A stretch of 64,000 bases of DNA from Scilla litardierei (Eukaryota > Streptophyta > Magnoliopsida > Asparagales > Asparagaceae), in contig CM061142.1 of NCBI GenBank assembly GCA_030789695.1, positions 143,315,637 through 143,379,636 on the forward strand, in the 5' to 3' direction. Under the pieces are notes generated by a model. The model saw only the letters and a list, made by a program, of their open reading frames with translations, was not told where the DNA came from and made no database searches. The translations under genes were made by a program, and so were the position numbers. This document shows positions 9,562 through 21,413 of this stretch, piece by piece (position 1 is the stretch's first letter; each line of letters begins with the position of its first letter).

Positions 9562-11886
9562 TGTAGAGAAATGTATGCCCTCGTGGCTATTTATCATAAT
9601 GAAACATCTTGTTCAATAAATGAAAGTGTTCTTTCTGGTAAAGTATTATCTGAGTTGTTCATTGCTCGGATTATTCCCTTGGATTCAGAGTTAGGTCACA
9701 CATGTTTCGAAATGTAGATTACGATTATGAGAAATGTCTGACCTCTAATAGCTTGAATCTTAAAAGTGTTCATGGTCATAGATGTGTCGAGATAAGGGAT
9801 ATCAACACATCAGACAGACCATTGCGTCCCTGTCTGGTTGGTCTCATAACCAAGCGACTTGGTGAAGTCGAAAACAGGACGCAGGTGCTCAGTAAAAGCT
9901 GAGTTCACTGAACGACCAAAACATGGAGTTATTAAATGGTTATGCATTAACTAAACTATCATTAATAACTCTAAGTGATAATAGGTAAGTTGGTCCTTAG
10001 GACTTGAGATCATTGTATGAAGCTATGTGTGGACAGTGTCACTTAGGTCTAAAGATCTAACTTCGAGGCCAGGCCTGATGAAAGATCTTAGGTTGGGTGA
10101 CACTCGAAACATATGAGCTGAGTAGTGATCAACAGAGGATTCGTCTCTTCCGTTAATGGGAAGTTAGTGTCACAGGTCGGTACGGCTCTCGGTAAAACCT
10201 TGGCCAAGGTATGTTGTAACTTGTACAACCTGTATGTACCAGAGACCGATGTATACTGACCACTACTAGCCAATGGGGTTGATAGTATACCATACCCTAG
10301 ACTAGCCGAGTGACATAGTTATGACGAAGGGACTAAAACTGCGGAAATTATCACAGTCACAGTCAGAGTGATTTCGTCGGCACTTTTGCCTAAACGAACC
10401 AATCACGTAATCGATGATCCCGAAACAGGGACGACACCTACTGCTAGTGGTCACTGTCGTCTTGAGACTTCGAGTCTCGACCTGTAGTAAGGGTCAGGCT
10501 GTAGGGTCTCACACCGAGTAACATTCACGTCGTAGTAACAGATAGAATGTATAGAGGATATCATTAGATGTAAAGAGAATACTAAATTCACAAGTTGGTT
10601 GTGAACTTGAAGCATTTGGGAATGGAGGAAATTTTGTATGAAATCCAGAGGACCAAACCGTGTAGGAATCGGAGCTCGGATGAGCCCAGAAACGCGAAAA
10701 AGGCGCAAGAGGAAGTGGGATAAAACCCACTTGGCAAAACGGGCGGGGCCCGCTGACCCAGCGGGCCCGCCCGCTGGGTGCAGCGGGCGGGGCCCGCTGA
10801 CCCAGCGGGCCCGCCCGCTGGGTGCAGCGGGCGCCGCCCGCTGCCCCAGCGGGCCCGCCCGCTGCATGCAGCGGGCGCAGCCCGCTGGTGACAGCGGGCT
10901 GAGCCCGCGCGGGCGTGCCCTAGCGGGCGCGCCCAGTAGCCTTAGGCGGGCGCGCCCGCTAAGCTTAGCGGGTCGCCCGCCACTTAAGTTATTTTAGGGT
11001 TTTTTCGTGGAAACCCTTGACGGCTACGAAATTGGGTTTTTGCTCAACTTTGAGCAATTGTTTGAAGGGTCAAATGAACTCGGATCTCGTCGCCGTTTGT
11101 TCCTACGCGTTCACCATCACTAGCTCTTCGAAATGAAAACTTGTATCGTCTCTAGAGCTCAACGATGAGTGAGGATTAATTGGTTGAAGGTTGAGGCTTT
11201 GTGTAAGACAAACCAACCCAAATTGAATTAATCCAAATCCCTCTTCCTACAATTAGTCCCACATTGCTCATGAGAAAAGAAGGGGAGCCAGCCTCCTATA
11301 TAAATAGGTGGGCACTCCCCTCTTTGTTTCTTGCACCAAGTCTCTGATTAAGGAGCTCACGAATATTTTGAGCAAACTTAATCTAGACTAAATTTATTCT
11401 CTTCCTCTATAAATTTTCCTGTCCTCCAACCGAGTCCTGGCAAGACAACGAGGAGGTCCGAATCTGATTCGGAAGTCTACGACGCGGGTTTACTCAAGTG
11501 AAATCTTCTACGGCTTGTGATGGCTTCGGAGGCAAGGTGCGCTACGGGAGCTGATCCAGTCTGCGGCGAGGAGCGATGCAACACGGCTCGGAAGACAGCT
11601 CAGATCAATGAGCGCAAGACGGTGCGGAACATCTTGCCTGCTCCAGGGCAAGATTCCGGGTGAGTCAATTTTATATGCAATTAGTTTAATTAGTAGTTAG
11701 AACTTTCTCGAGTTGGTCAGACCCGACTCGAGTCAGTAGATATCCTGGCTTAGGGAATTTTTCCTTAGGGCTTTATTTATTAAATAGTTTAATAAATCAT
11801 TTCTTCCGCTGTTTTATTTATTTTGTTCGTCCGACTTAGGACGAATAGCAATAAATTAGCTCTAAGGGACCTTGAAAATCCCTACA
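9562..11886 (+). repeat. 3' LTR of copia family A
   Basis: 2325 bp, near-identical to 2796-5076 but with one more array unit. Confidence 0.95.
10741..11306 (+). promoter_or_regulatory. U3 GC-rich palindrome array and TATA box (3' LTR)
   Basis: Array 10741-10981, TATATAAATA at 11297-11306. It has one extra unit of about 44 bp (the block containing GGGGCCCGCTGACCCAGCGG) relative to the 5' LTR, which accounts for the whole length difference between the LTRs. Confidence 0.75.
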
Positions 11887-13603
11887 CCATGTACACGAGC
11901 TCAGTAAATGAGCCAGGGTTACCCCGCACAAGAGCTCGTTTCCTGGATCACAAACCAGGGGCGTATTTCGTTTGGCATAGGGGTGCACCTAGCCTCAATC
12001 ATTTCACAAGGTGTAGCGGAGCTACGCAAACACGGGAACACTTAAAGAATGCAATGACATGACAATACATTTGCGTACCGTTAATGGAAATTAAACATGA
12101 CATGGTAGTTGTGCAACATGATAAATGTCGGTTCTAGCTTCGTTGTCAAGCTAGTTCCTAAAATTGCGCCTAGACGAGTATCATTTCGTCGCCTAGTCTC
12201 TTTAACGCCTACAACAAGAAAATGGCCTAAGACATGGCCCAAAACCCTAAGTGGCAAGTTTCACTTGCCTAGCACCAAGGATGACGATCACGAAGGTTCG
12301 TCTCACGGACGCTAATCTACGGGGAAGTCGCTATTATGGAGAAACAATCATCAAAACAACCTTCATTTCATTAGGGTTTCAAAAAAACACAAATGGGTTA
12401 AGAGAACATTAAGAGGTCGATTTATTACCGTATCGGAAGCAGAAGAATGATGCCGAGCAAGCACGACAACGGAAGAAACGCTCCGGGGAACCTAGGGTTC
12501 AGATCTGGAATGGATGGGAAAAATCTGGAGAAATGGGGTTTTGGGGATTTTTGGGGGTTGGAGATGACCTAGTGCATGGTGGTAGACAAAAGATGAGAGG
12601 GAAACTCCAAGGGAGGAAGGAATGGCTTGGGGAAATGTTGGAGAGTGATTTGGGTAAGAAGGAGGCTTAGAAGAATGAAAGAGAGATGAAAGAAATCGTG
12701 GGTGGGGTTTAAATAGGAAGTGCTGGCGGCTGCCCAGAAATTAGGGTTTCGACACTGATTAGTCGGTCAAAGAGCAACCACTGACCGACTAGTTTGGGAA
12801 CTAGTCGGTCAGTTGACCAACGCAGACCGACTAAGTCCAAACAGTAACTCCTGTACAAAATAGGATTTAGATTTAGTTGGTTAAAGAATAATTACTGACC
12901 GACTAGTTCATCATCTAGTCGGTCGATGAACGTTCTTAGACCGACTAAGAATGAATAGTACTTGGTATCAAAAATGATCATAGAGCTAGTCGGTTAAAGA
13001 ACGATTGCTGACCGACTAGTTTGCAACCTAGTCGGTGGACCAATGTTCTTAGACCGACTAACGATAAACAGTAACTCCTGAGAAATTAACAAAGCCCACT
13101 AGTCGGTCCATGAAGTTTTGCCGACCGACTAAATCGTCATCTAGTCGGTCGGTTCCCCTTCTTACACCGGCTAACGTGCACAGAAAGTTCCGAAATGGAG
13201 CGCGAATCTCCGGGATCGATTCCTAAGACTCCTAGGCTTGATCTAACAATACGATATGACCGATATGAAGCCCGTCACGAATGACTTACTCTGAAATCGA
13301 CGATTCTAAGGAAGAAGCTAGAAAATCACGACGAAACGATGGAAAATGAAAGCTACGGAGACGAAAACCACACATGAGGGGAAAATCCACCAAAACATAT
13401 AATATATAATATAATAATCCAAATACATGAAAACCAGTCGTTACACTTTCGAGTCCCAAAACTCCATGTTTTGCCTTGAAATGAACCAAGGAAGCCGAAG
13501 AGTTAAAATAAACGGAAACAGTGGAAGAAACGATGTGGAATGTGTGGTGGAATGGCATGAAATGTGAGATAACTATATGCAAAATATATAAGATAAACAC
13601 TCA
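11887..13603 (-). repeat. LTR of Athila-0 (minus strand), interrupted by copia family A
   Basis: Minus-strand LTR start TGAGTGTTTATC lies at 13603, directly after the tract AGCTTGGGGGATTTTAA that also precedes the Athila-1 3' LTR; the first ~30 bp resemble the Athila-1 LTR start. U3 holds the CTAGTCGGTC array and the TATA box. The part left of 12700 is transcribed leader-like DNA with no gene. The LTR probably continues beyond the copia at 2795 and leftward; its end is not resolved, and it may instead be shared with the Tekay remnant. Confidence 0.65.
12708..13174 (-). promoter_or_regulatory. CTAGTCGGTC hairpin array with downstream TATA box (Athila-0 U3)
   Basis: Four inverted pairs of GACCGACTAG and CTAGTCGGTC, each with an 8-nt loop: 12783-12810, 12897-12924, 13010-13036 and 13121-13152. 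They start 113-114 bp apart, and further single half-sites lie between them. On the minus strand the array ends near 12758 and TATTTAAA follows at 12715-12708. Confidence 0.75.
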
Positions 13604-15070
13604 TTAAAATCCCCCAAGCTAAACTTTGTCTTATCCTCAAGGAAGCCAAAGAGAGAGTAGAGACTGGAGAAATGCAAGCATGCACACAAATGATGATTTG
13701 ATATGAAGAATTCCTCACGATCAAGCATATATGCTTGGAAAGTGAATAATGTAGATTTATGGAATTACATGCACATTAGTTTCTTTCTATCAACCAAGAC
13801 ATATCATAGAGTATTGTATCTAGCAGAAATCAAACACACAATATACATAATCATGCTCATGCTCAATCCTTAGGTATTTCCTCTATCCCGTGTAAGGTTA
13901 TTAGAATGGGATTCAAAATTATGCGATGGATCGAGAGAAGAATTAATATCGTATAACTTGTCACGAATCCTTCGGGGGAAGGGCTCTCACAACACGCTTT
14001 CGTTCCATGATTTGTGAAGTTGCTAGCCTTGCTTATGTTTTTATTTCTATATTCATGCACATATATTTCTTTTTCTCTCTCTGTTTTCTAGCTGATTTGT
14101 GTAAGTAATGTTGGGTCAATAACTCCCAGATCAGGCGACCTTAGGGGCATTAGGCCAAGAAGGACCACTCGGACCTACTAGCTCAAATTAACTATACATG
14201 TTTTATTCCTATGCACTTCTTCAAACTAGACCGTTAGGCATGAATCCCCAATGCTTTCTGAGGCACGAGGATTTGGTTACTCGATGTAGCTGGAAGAACA
14301 ATGCATGTTATTATCTTTTTTCTATTTACATTTTTTCTCTCTTTTTCAACATGAGCAAGCTAGGCAATGTCACTCCTCAGTATTGGGCAGGCATGTCGTT
14401 ATCCAAATCCTAAAGGATTACTAACCATCATACTCAATCAAGACTTCCAAGAACATGCATAAGATGGATTCCTATGAAATAAATATAACCTTGGCCATTT
14501 CAAGTACTTCTATCCTAGATGTTATGAGCATGAGAAAAAATAGCATATTATATGAGATCTCAAACTAAGAACTAACCATAGGGATATGTCCTAATCGATG
14601 TCGAGAAACTGAATATAAGGACATGTAAACCTGAAATCCTTCACTTAAAAATCTATGCATATAAAGTCTCGATCTCATGGGACTCTTAACACACACACAC
14701 ACACACACACACGTGATGCATAATGATGCAAAGATGCATAAAATGCAAAATTATGTTTTTGGGTTTTTCGTGGAAAAGGAAAATATGATGCATAAAGACA
14801 GAAGAAAATAAGGGGAAAACAAAATGAAACAAAAGAAAAGTAAGGAAAGTATGGAAAAGAAGCATGACATGCTCATCCCTCAAGCTTGAATTTTGCAATG
14901 TCCTCACGGTGAAAAAGAATTGAACGTAGGAGAACATTAGTGAGGGGAAGAGTATGCAAATGACAGAGAGGGCCTCCCCCAAGCTACTGTGGTGTCGTGC
15001 CCTATATATGATGGCGAAGTGGAAAACTAGGACAAATGAAATGTTGGGGGAGGGTGGATGGTGAAGTGAA
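13604..15070 (-). other. 3' untranslated part of Athila-0
   Basis: No gene. 13604-13620 (-) is the polypurine tract. At about 14880-14925 (-) a phrase around TTGAGGACATTGCAAAATTC corresponds to TTGAGGACAATGCAAGATTC at 40452 in Athila-1, which supports the assignment. 14689-14713 is an (AC)n microsatellite. Confidence 0.7.
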
Positions 15071-16262
15071 TCAAGGAGTGTCGTCCTCGGGTGGTGGAAG
15101 GCGTGATGAGAATGTTAGTGGTAAGGTATATGGAAAATGGTCATGTTTTACATGCCAATCATACATGGCATAGAGAATGGTGTTCATCAAGTAAACTGTG
15201 TCTCTAATGCCAGTCATGGTGTTCTTAAGGTCATTCACATTACCCTGCAATATCTGTAAGCATGTAGGAATATCTAGAGTAGGAGAAGTGCCAGAAGTAC
15301 CAAAACCATCTCCACCTAGTGGAGGGGGTGGGGGTGGGGGTGGGGGTGGGGGTTTAACTCTAGGCTCTTGATTGCCCTCATGTATAGCAGTGGTATGCGT
15401 AACGAAAGTGGTGGGATCTACAGGGATGGGATGAAGCTGGGGCTGAGCAGTGGGTGGGAAAGTAGGGTCATGGTCAAGCACAGGTTTCGGTAAGATTGTA
15501 TATAGAGTGTGTGTGCCGGTCCATGTAACCATACATATTGGTCTCACAGGTTAGACTTGATCATGTGCATGTTAGTGAGGACTGGGAGGGCAAGGGAAGT
15601 AGGACCGACAACTGTGGCCATATCGTCAGGGATTTGGATGGAGATAGGAGGGTGGCAAGCTATTAGGGTGATGAAATAGCCACAAAAATTTTTTTCATCG
15701 TTGGATGCTGCTACGTAGATGAGCCTATATGCCAGCCATGATCCAGCATGAAATAATGTACATGGTTACATGGTGCTACTGGCTTGTATGGTGCAGGGCT
15801 GTGTCATGGCCCATAGGAATAGGAGCTCATGCTGTGAAACTATGCATGTCTCTTTCCTACAAAATAATGTGTTCACGAGATTGCAGTGGACGAGGTGTAA
15901 ACATGGGCGTACAATGGATGAGGCCTTCACCGCTGTATGAGGGAAGTACTCTATCCTGGTGATCTTCTCCCAAATTGGGGAGGCAATGTAAGCCTTGGGA
16001 AGGAATCTAGAAGGGTTAATATAGTTTTCGACGGTGGTGGCTTGCCAATGAACGATGGTGTTCTAGGCATCAAAAGATATAGTATAATCAGTGTTCATGA
16101 GCCTAAACCCTAAGCCTGAGCCTATGTTTCTAATGGAAACTCCAGGGTGAGTCTCCTATATGCGAGGGCTTCGAAGGCTAAGACATCATTCCACCCTATG
16201 TTAGAGAAGAGCGTTTGAACTCCCTCATGGGTTCCTAATGTTTCGAAAGCGGGGGTGCTTGT
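15071..16262 (-). pseudogene. ATHILA ORF (env position), broken copy in Athila-0
   Basis: Minus-strand remnant of the extra ORF found downstream of pol in Athila elements (function unknown). Segments align with the intact ORF at 38916-40088: FETLGTHEGVQTLFSNIGW and RRLTLEFPLE (N-terminal part), then WEKITRIEYFPHTAVKASSI and SQHELLFLWAM (middle). The last 158 codons are open (15071-15547), with a run of about 11 prolines and the end LPPPEDDTP. Several stops and frame changes separate the segments. 16263-16580 continues the same decayed element up to the Sire-1 LTR, with nothing recognisable. Confidence 0.75.
15324..15352 (+). other. G-run block, possible G-quadruplex
   Basis: Five runs of five G separated by single T on the + strand. 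On the minus strand it encodes the proline run of the ATHILA ORF remnant. Confidence 0.7.
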
Positions 16263-16580
16263 GAATTTTGTTGGAAGTAATGTCCAATGAGATAAGGTTT
16301 GAAAATGATCGTGTTGTGGTTCATTTTTAAAAATAATCCCCGTGGTATCGACCTAGGGTGGAGGAATGGCCTATGACGATGGTTGTGCATATGTGGAAGG
16401 CGTGTCTGATACTCATGCACATATAGCCCTTTGGCGTGGTGGTCGTGTGGTTGCTGGACGCTTCATGCATGAGGGCATGGTGAAAGGTGTGTAAAGGCAA
16501 TGCATACATAATGTGCTGCAACCAAACAAATGCAGCCAACCAATCACAAAGGCAAGCAAGCGAGCATGCAGTGTGAGTTC

Positions 16581-18363
16581 TGTAAGGTCCCTGGCTATGA
16601 GGAAAACACTTGAAGGGGGGTTAAATAGTGTTTATGCAATTTAAAGAGATAGTTACACCAATTTAAATTCCTAACCAACTAATAGTGCGGAATAGAAATA
16701 AACCCAAAATGAAACAAATGCAAACGCAAGGATGTTTCAAGGGTTCGGTTTACCCAAGTCAATCCCCGACTTGTTCCCTGTAATCCTACGTCCCTTCCAC
16801 CCGGTTAACAACCAGATACTCAAGTTAGAACCCTAACTTGAGGTTTCTTTAAAACCCACTTGTAGCAACCCTACAAGTGAAATCGAAATACAACCGATTG
16901 ACCTTGACTCCCACAACTTGGGAGTAAGCAAACCATTCTCACAAACTGAGAGTAAATCAAATAACAGAAGTTATGAAATATGAAATTAAGCAGCACTTAC
17001 AATCACTTATGCCTTGAAGTATAACTTGAAGGAGAAGTGTGTTGGGTGTTGAAAGACTCTCTTGGAAGAGAGGAAATCCATTTATCTTGACGGCACCAAA
17101 TGCCTAGAAGATATTTCTTTGGTTCTAGGTTGGAGAGCAAGAGATTGAAGATTGGAATTCTAGGGCTTTAGGATTTGAGAGCTTTGATCTTGAGAGAATG
17201 AAAGCTTGAATGAATGAGTGAGTGACTAAGTAACCTCTCAATAGAACAATAGAGGCTCATATTACAGGTTTCTCAAACCCTTCAAATGAAATCAACAAAA
17301 ACCCCTTTGAAATCCGTGAAGAAAAACTCAACGAATAGAATCTGCGACTGCGACAGTCGACTGTTGAATAAATCACAGTCCACTGTTGTACAGTGATAGA
17401 GGGTAGGTGAGAATTCATAACGGTAAGTTACCACATGGACAGTCGACTGTTGATCCAACAGGCGACTGTAAATCCTACTACAGGCGATTGGCCATAAGAT
17501 GGGTAAGTTGATGAAATCTAGAAAATGTCTGGGAGAACAGGACAAACGACTGATGAATAGAAGACAGTCGACTATTAAACTGAACATGTGACTGTAATTC
17601 CTTCTACAGACGACTATCAAAACCCTGAGGTTTTAAAGAGAGTTGAGTCATCAAATAGACTCAAAGACAGACGACTGTTGTATCATTGATAGACGAATGT
17701 TCCATTGGATAATCGACTGTAAAACCAACAATAGTCGACTGGCCAGAATAAACAGAGAAATAGAATTTGGGCTAAAGATAGACATGCGACTGATTAACAA
17801 AACACAGTCGATTGTAACTGGGACAGACGCCTGTGAATCATTCATAAGTCGCCTGTGAGAGTTAAAGTTGAGAAGCCCAAAGACTAGACTATAAAAGCTT
17901 GTGGATAACAGGCGACTGTAGAACAAAACACAGTCGGCTGTTTTGAGACAGGCGACTGTAAAATGTTCAGCATTCGACTGTTGTAAACAAGACATGCACA
18001 ATCTAGAGTGGAGTCTAAGGAAGGTTGATCTAATGATATCCTAAGACTGAAATGAAGATGAGTGTGCGCTCCAACAATGTTCTACTTCTAAGCTACATAC
18101 TAGAAGCGGAATAAGAAAGTTACATTTTACGAACTCTCTCTTCTATCCAACGCATGAGCTTGAAGTCTTCTATGAGCGTCAATCACCATCTACGATCATC
18201 CAATCCATTTCATTTGATTTCAATGATCTTTGAGTATCATCCATTGCTAATAGATCTTCATAATAAGCTTAGGAAATGGATTAACTGCAAATAGGAGATT
18301 AGTCACAAGTATTTATGTTTGCTCATCATTAACACCAAGTAGGGAGAAGTCCAATACTCAACA
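16581..18363 (-). repeat. 3' LTR of Sire-1
   Basis: 1783 bp. Minus-strand start TGTTGAGTATTGGAC at 18363 directly after the purine tract, end at TGTAAGGTCC (+) 16581. Both ends and many internal blocks match the Sire-2 LTR at 61818-63795; the U3 arrays differ. Confidence 0.85.
17344..17985 (-). repeat. CAGTCGACTG array in the Sire-1 LTR
   Basis: About twenty half-sites of the type CAGTCGACTGT, GGCGACTGT and ACGACTGT in both orientations over 640 bp. Several are perfect ten-base palindromes. No clear TATA box follows on the minus strand, unlike the other arrays. Confidence 0.75.
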
Positions 18364-18985
18364 TTCTCCCCATTTTTGATGATGACAAACAAACATAAAC
18401 AAAAAGATAAATAATTGTCCTTTAAATAAAACTTACTTCCCCTACATAAATGCCAATCAAGTTAGTCAATAAATATTAGGGCATCTATATATCAATTGAA
18501 GCAAATGAGTAAGATATGCATGAGTGAAATGAATTCATGAAATCTAGGATTTATAATCCATATTCATTATATCTTACTCCCCCTGAATCTAAGGCAACTT
18601 CAATTTTATATTTTAGTGTTATTAGTACATACTTAACACATTCAATTATGAATCTATATGTTTATTTCTCTCCCCCAATGGCATTATCCAAAAGGTGGGA
18701 GTAAAATAACAACAACAATCGTGCTAAATAAGAACTAGCAACAATTACAAGAGTCTAACAATATAAAAATCAAAAACTCATAAAACCACAACTTAAACTT
18801 ATGTGATTAGAGGAGTGGGAGTCCAATATCAACATTGAGATATACAAAGAAGAGCATATCGTCTCAAACCACATCACATGTAGAATATAGTATATATGGA
18901 GATAATATCGCAAAATTCACACATATATGATAAGCAATTATACAATATGTGAAACAGACGAAGAAACTGCAACTTCATATATATA
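18364..18985 (-). other. 3' internal end of Sire-1 with polypurine tract
   Basis: 18364-18378 (-) reads as a G-rich purine tract next to the LTR. The rest is AT-rich, non-coding and matches 63796-64000 of Sire-2 in its first part. The Helitron is inserted at 18985/30607. Confidence 0.75.
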
Positions 18986-20134
18986 TCTATATTATAAAAC
19001 AGGGATGTTATCATGGGTTTTTGGATAAGAGTTTTTGGATAAGAGATATTGGTTATATGTATTGTTGTATGTGGATAATATGTGTATTGTTATATAAGAG
19101 ATTTTGGTTAAGAGATAATGGATAAGAGATTATGGATAAGCGATTTTGGTTATGTGTAATTGGGTGTGTTGTTTATATAGATTTTATATATAGGGTATGA
19201 GAAATTGAGATATGAGAAATTGAGATAAGATAAGAACTCAAATCATTTTGTATTTAAATTTTGAAATCAAAATTTCAACACATCACATATGAGAGGGAAA
19301 AAATTTGATCACATCACAGTTTGCTCCGTATGAGAGAGAAAAAGTTCGCAGGCATCTTCATCGTTCACTCTTCAAATCTCACTGGCCCCATCACACTGGC
19401 CAAAAAAAATCCCTCAACTTCGACACCCCTCACAGTCCAAACACCTCTCCTTCGAAACCCAACGCCTCAACTTCGCAATCCCTCAACTTTGAAACCCCTC
19501 ACCCTCAGCCTCAGGGCCTTCGAACGCCCCTCAAGTTTGAAACCCCTCACCCTCAGCCTCAGGGCCTTCGAACGCCCCTCAACATTGAAATGGTCAGTCT
19601 CCGAGATCTCCAGTCCAGCGTCTCGCCCCTCAACTTTGAAATGGTCGATTCAGCCGCCTCTGCTGCTAATAGGCTCCGAGATCTCCAGTCGTAGCATCTC
19701 CACAAGCACAACAACAAAGTGTAAGCTTTTCTTCACTTTTTTCTTTTTTAATTTGAAAGCTTTGTTTTTTTCTTCCTCAAAATTAAAAGTTTTGATTTTG
19801 ATGAACTGTGTTATTTCAATAGTTTTTTAATTGCAATATTTGAAACCCTATGTCTATAGACCATATGCATTACTTGCATTATTTGAGCACCGAGATGGAA
19901 TATCACATGTTTATTCATATGGGAGACGAAGGCAAGGTTCGAATTTTAGTACCAATTTGAGAAAATTACTGAAAGCAATCTATATTTGAGTACCAATTTG
20001 AGAAAATATGTATTCATATGAACTGATTTTAGTACCAATTTGAGAAATTACAGAAAGCAATCTATATTTGAGCATGAATTCTGACTGATTGGCTTGAAAA
20101 ATACAATTTCAGGTACCAAATAGATGAGCATATG
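18986..20134 (+). other. 5' arm of the Helitron
   Basis: 19020-19150 repeats GGATAAGAG- and TTTTGGTTA-like words. 19305-19694 is open for 129 codons with a duplicated block of about 50 bp (TPHPQPQGLRTPL twice), but it matches no family I recognise and could be a captured first exon or chance. The rest shows AT-rich filler. Confidence 0.4.
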
Positions 20135-20136
20135 AA

Positions 20137-20963
20137 ATGATCATTTCTAGCAATGTATTCAATAGAATAATGGTGTTTGTTCTAAATGAAATGGATAGAA
20201 TTCTTTGTGACCTGCTGAATGCTCCCTGCTCCGGAGGAAAAAAGGAAACAATAATTGAAATAACAACCACAAAATCCTTGAAGAAACATGGTAGTCAAAT
20301 GAAGATATACCTTGGCAACACACTCCAAAAACATGGTAGACTGATGAGCAGATGATATCATTCACATTGAATTGTGTGAAGGCATCAGCTGTATTTTTAG
20401 CTGCATTTCCTACTCTTTTGAGGAAGTATATTAAAGTATGACATCTCATATACCGTTTGTAGTTTGTACAAACTGGTCAGAATTCATGTTGGTCAAAAAG
20501 CAATCTATAGCTAACTGATTTTAGTACCTATTTGAGAAGTTACAGAAAGCAATTTATAGTTAGTACCAATGTGCATGAATTCTGACCAACATTGCATATG
20601 CATCCAGAAAGCAATCTGTATTTCAAATAATAATGTTAAAATGTACAATTTCAGGTGGCACTCCACTCATGGGGTACTGGAAGAGGTGAACTGCCGGTTG
20701 TTTCATTCATATTTCTAAGAGATTTGTGCATTCGTCTTGGTTCAGATTGTCTTGATACTTGCCTCAAGGGTGTGTACAAAGCATATGTGATGAATTGCAA
20801 ATTATCCAAATCTGTTAGCAGATCAAAGCAGCAGCACATTCATTTTCTTGGGAATTGTGTAACTGAACTATATGGTGTGGACATTGCATATCAACATGCA
20901 TTTGTTTCCATTTGTCAGTTAGCTATGATATTACGGGGTGCCCTTACTGAAAGAGGGAATAAG
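20137..20963 (+). pseudogene. NOC2-family (nucleolar complex 2) gene fragment
   Basis: Two exons of a NOC2-like gene, whose product acts in 60S ribosome subunit export and maturation. Exon 20137-20435 encodes RIMVFVLNEMDRILCDLLNA, SGGKKETI and, after a frame change, [16 protein letters not shown]. Intron 20436-20654 (219 nt) is GT...AG. Exon 20655-20963 encodes [54 protein letters not shown] and ends at a GT donor. These blocks are conserved in plant NOC2/REBELOTE-type proteins. Only the middle of the gene is present. Carried by the Helitron; not expected to be functional. Confidence 0.85.
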
Positions 20964-21413
20964 GTAATCTTAAGCCTCTGTTTCCATTTGTCAGTTAGCC
21001 AACTGATTGGCAATTTATTTTTTTCTATTTTATGTTTTAGTCTGAATATATATATGCATATGTGATTATTAACGCAAAAAGTCTGCATATCTTTTGCTCC
21101 CTTATTCCTGATTCATTGTTCTTCTGTTGAATGAAAAATTGTAAGGTGTTGGAAGTTCGCAGACATGTGGATCATTCTTTGGTTCCATGGAGACTAAGAT
21201 CAGGTATGTTGAATTCCACTGCAACACACCACTAAGAACAAAACTTACTGATATATTCAAAGCTTATTGTTTGATTACATGAACCCATTATTGGCTACCA
21301 TAAATATCATCTAATGATGGTAATGTTAGCACTATCGATTGTAAGGGCTCACATCAATGACTCATGTTTTAATTTAAATTTTGAATTAATTTGTGATGCA
21401 TGTTGCACAAGAA
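20964..21413 (+). other. Helitron filler with one exon-like piece
   Basis: Mostly AT-rich and intron-like. A stretch at about 21150-21205 is open (VLEVRRHVDHSLVPWRLRS) and is followed by a GT donor; I do not recognise it. Confidence 0.3.

Larger units (their letters stand above)
2796..11886 (+). mobile_element. Complete Ty1/copia element with long LTRs and no recognisable gag (copia family A)
   Basis: Two long direct repeats (2796-5076 and 9562-11886) begin TGTAGAG and end CCCTACA. The 5' LTR is followed at once by a tRNA-Met-type primer site and the 3' LTR is preceded by a purine tract. Flanks are CCCTG and CCATG, a 5-bp duplication with one mismatch. The two LTRs differ at roughly 15-20 bases by eye plus one 44-bp array unit, so insertion is recent. 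The interior holds a non-coding leader of about 1.1 kb and one 1119-aa pol ORF. It sits inside a minus-strand LTR. Two other LTRs of this family lie at 50800-53409 (-) and 54722-56120 (+). Confidence 0.93.

Noticed and set aside
10638..10997. 119-codon open frame across the GC-rich LTR array
   Set aside because: It arises from the repeat composition inside the LTR U3; the 5' LTR counterpart is interrupted, and there is no domain.
12062..12720. Host 5' UTR or first exon in the C-rich (minus strand) leader after the TATA box
   Set aside because: It is collinear with LTR transcription and has no ORF with a recognisable product.
12758..13174. Regularly spaced palindromic units resembling a CRISPR array
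   Set aside because: Spacing is 113 bp, spacers are themselves related, the setting is a plant LTR next to a TATA box, and no cas genes are present.
19305..19694. 129-codon ORF with repeated TPHPQPQGLRTPL as a gene
   Set aside because: Two overlapping frames are equally open because of a DNA duplication, and no family resemblance was seen. Kept only as a remark in the Helitron 5' arm.
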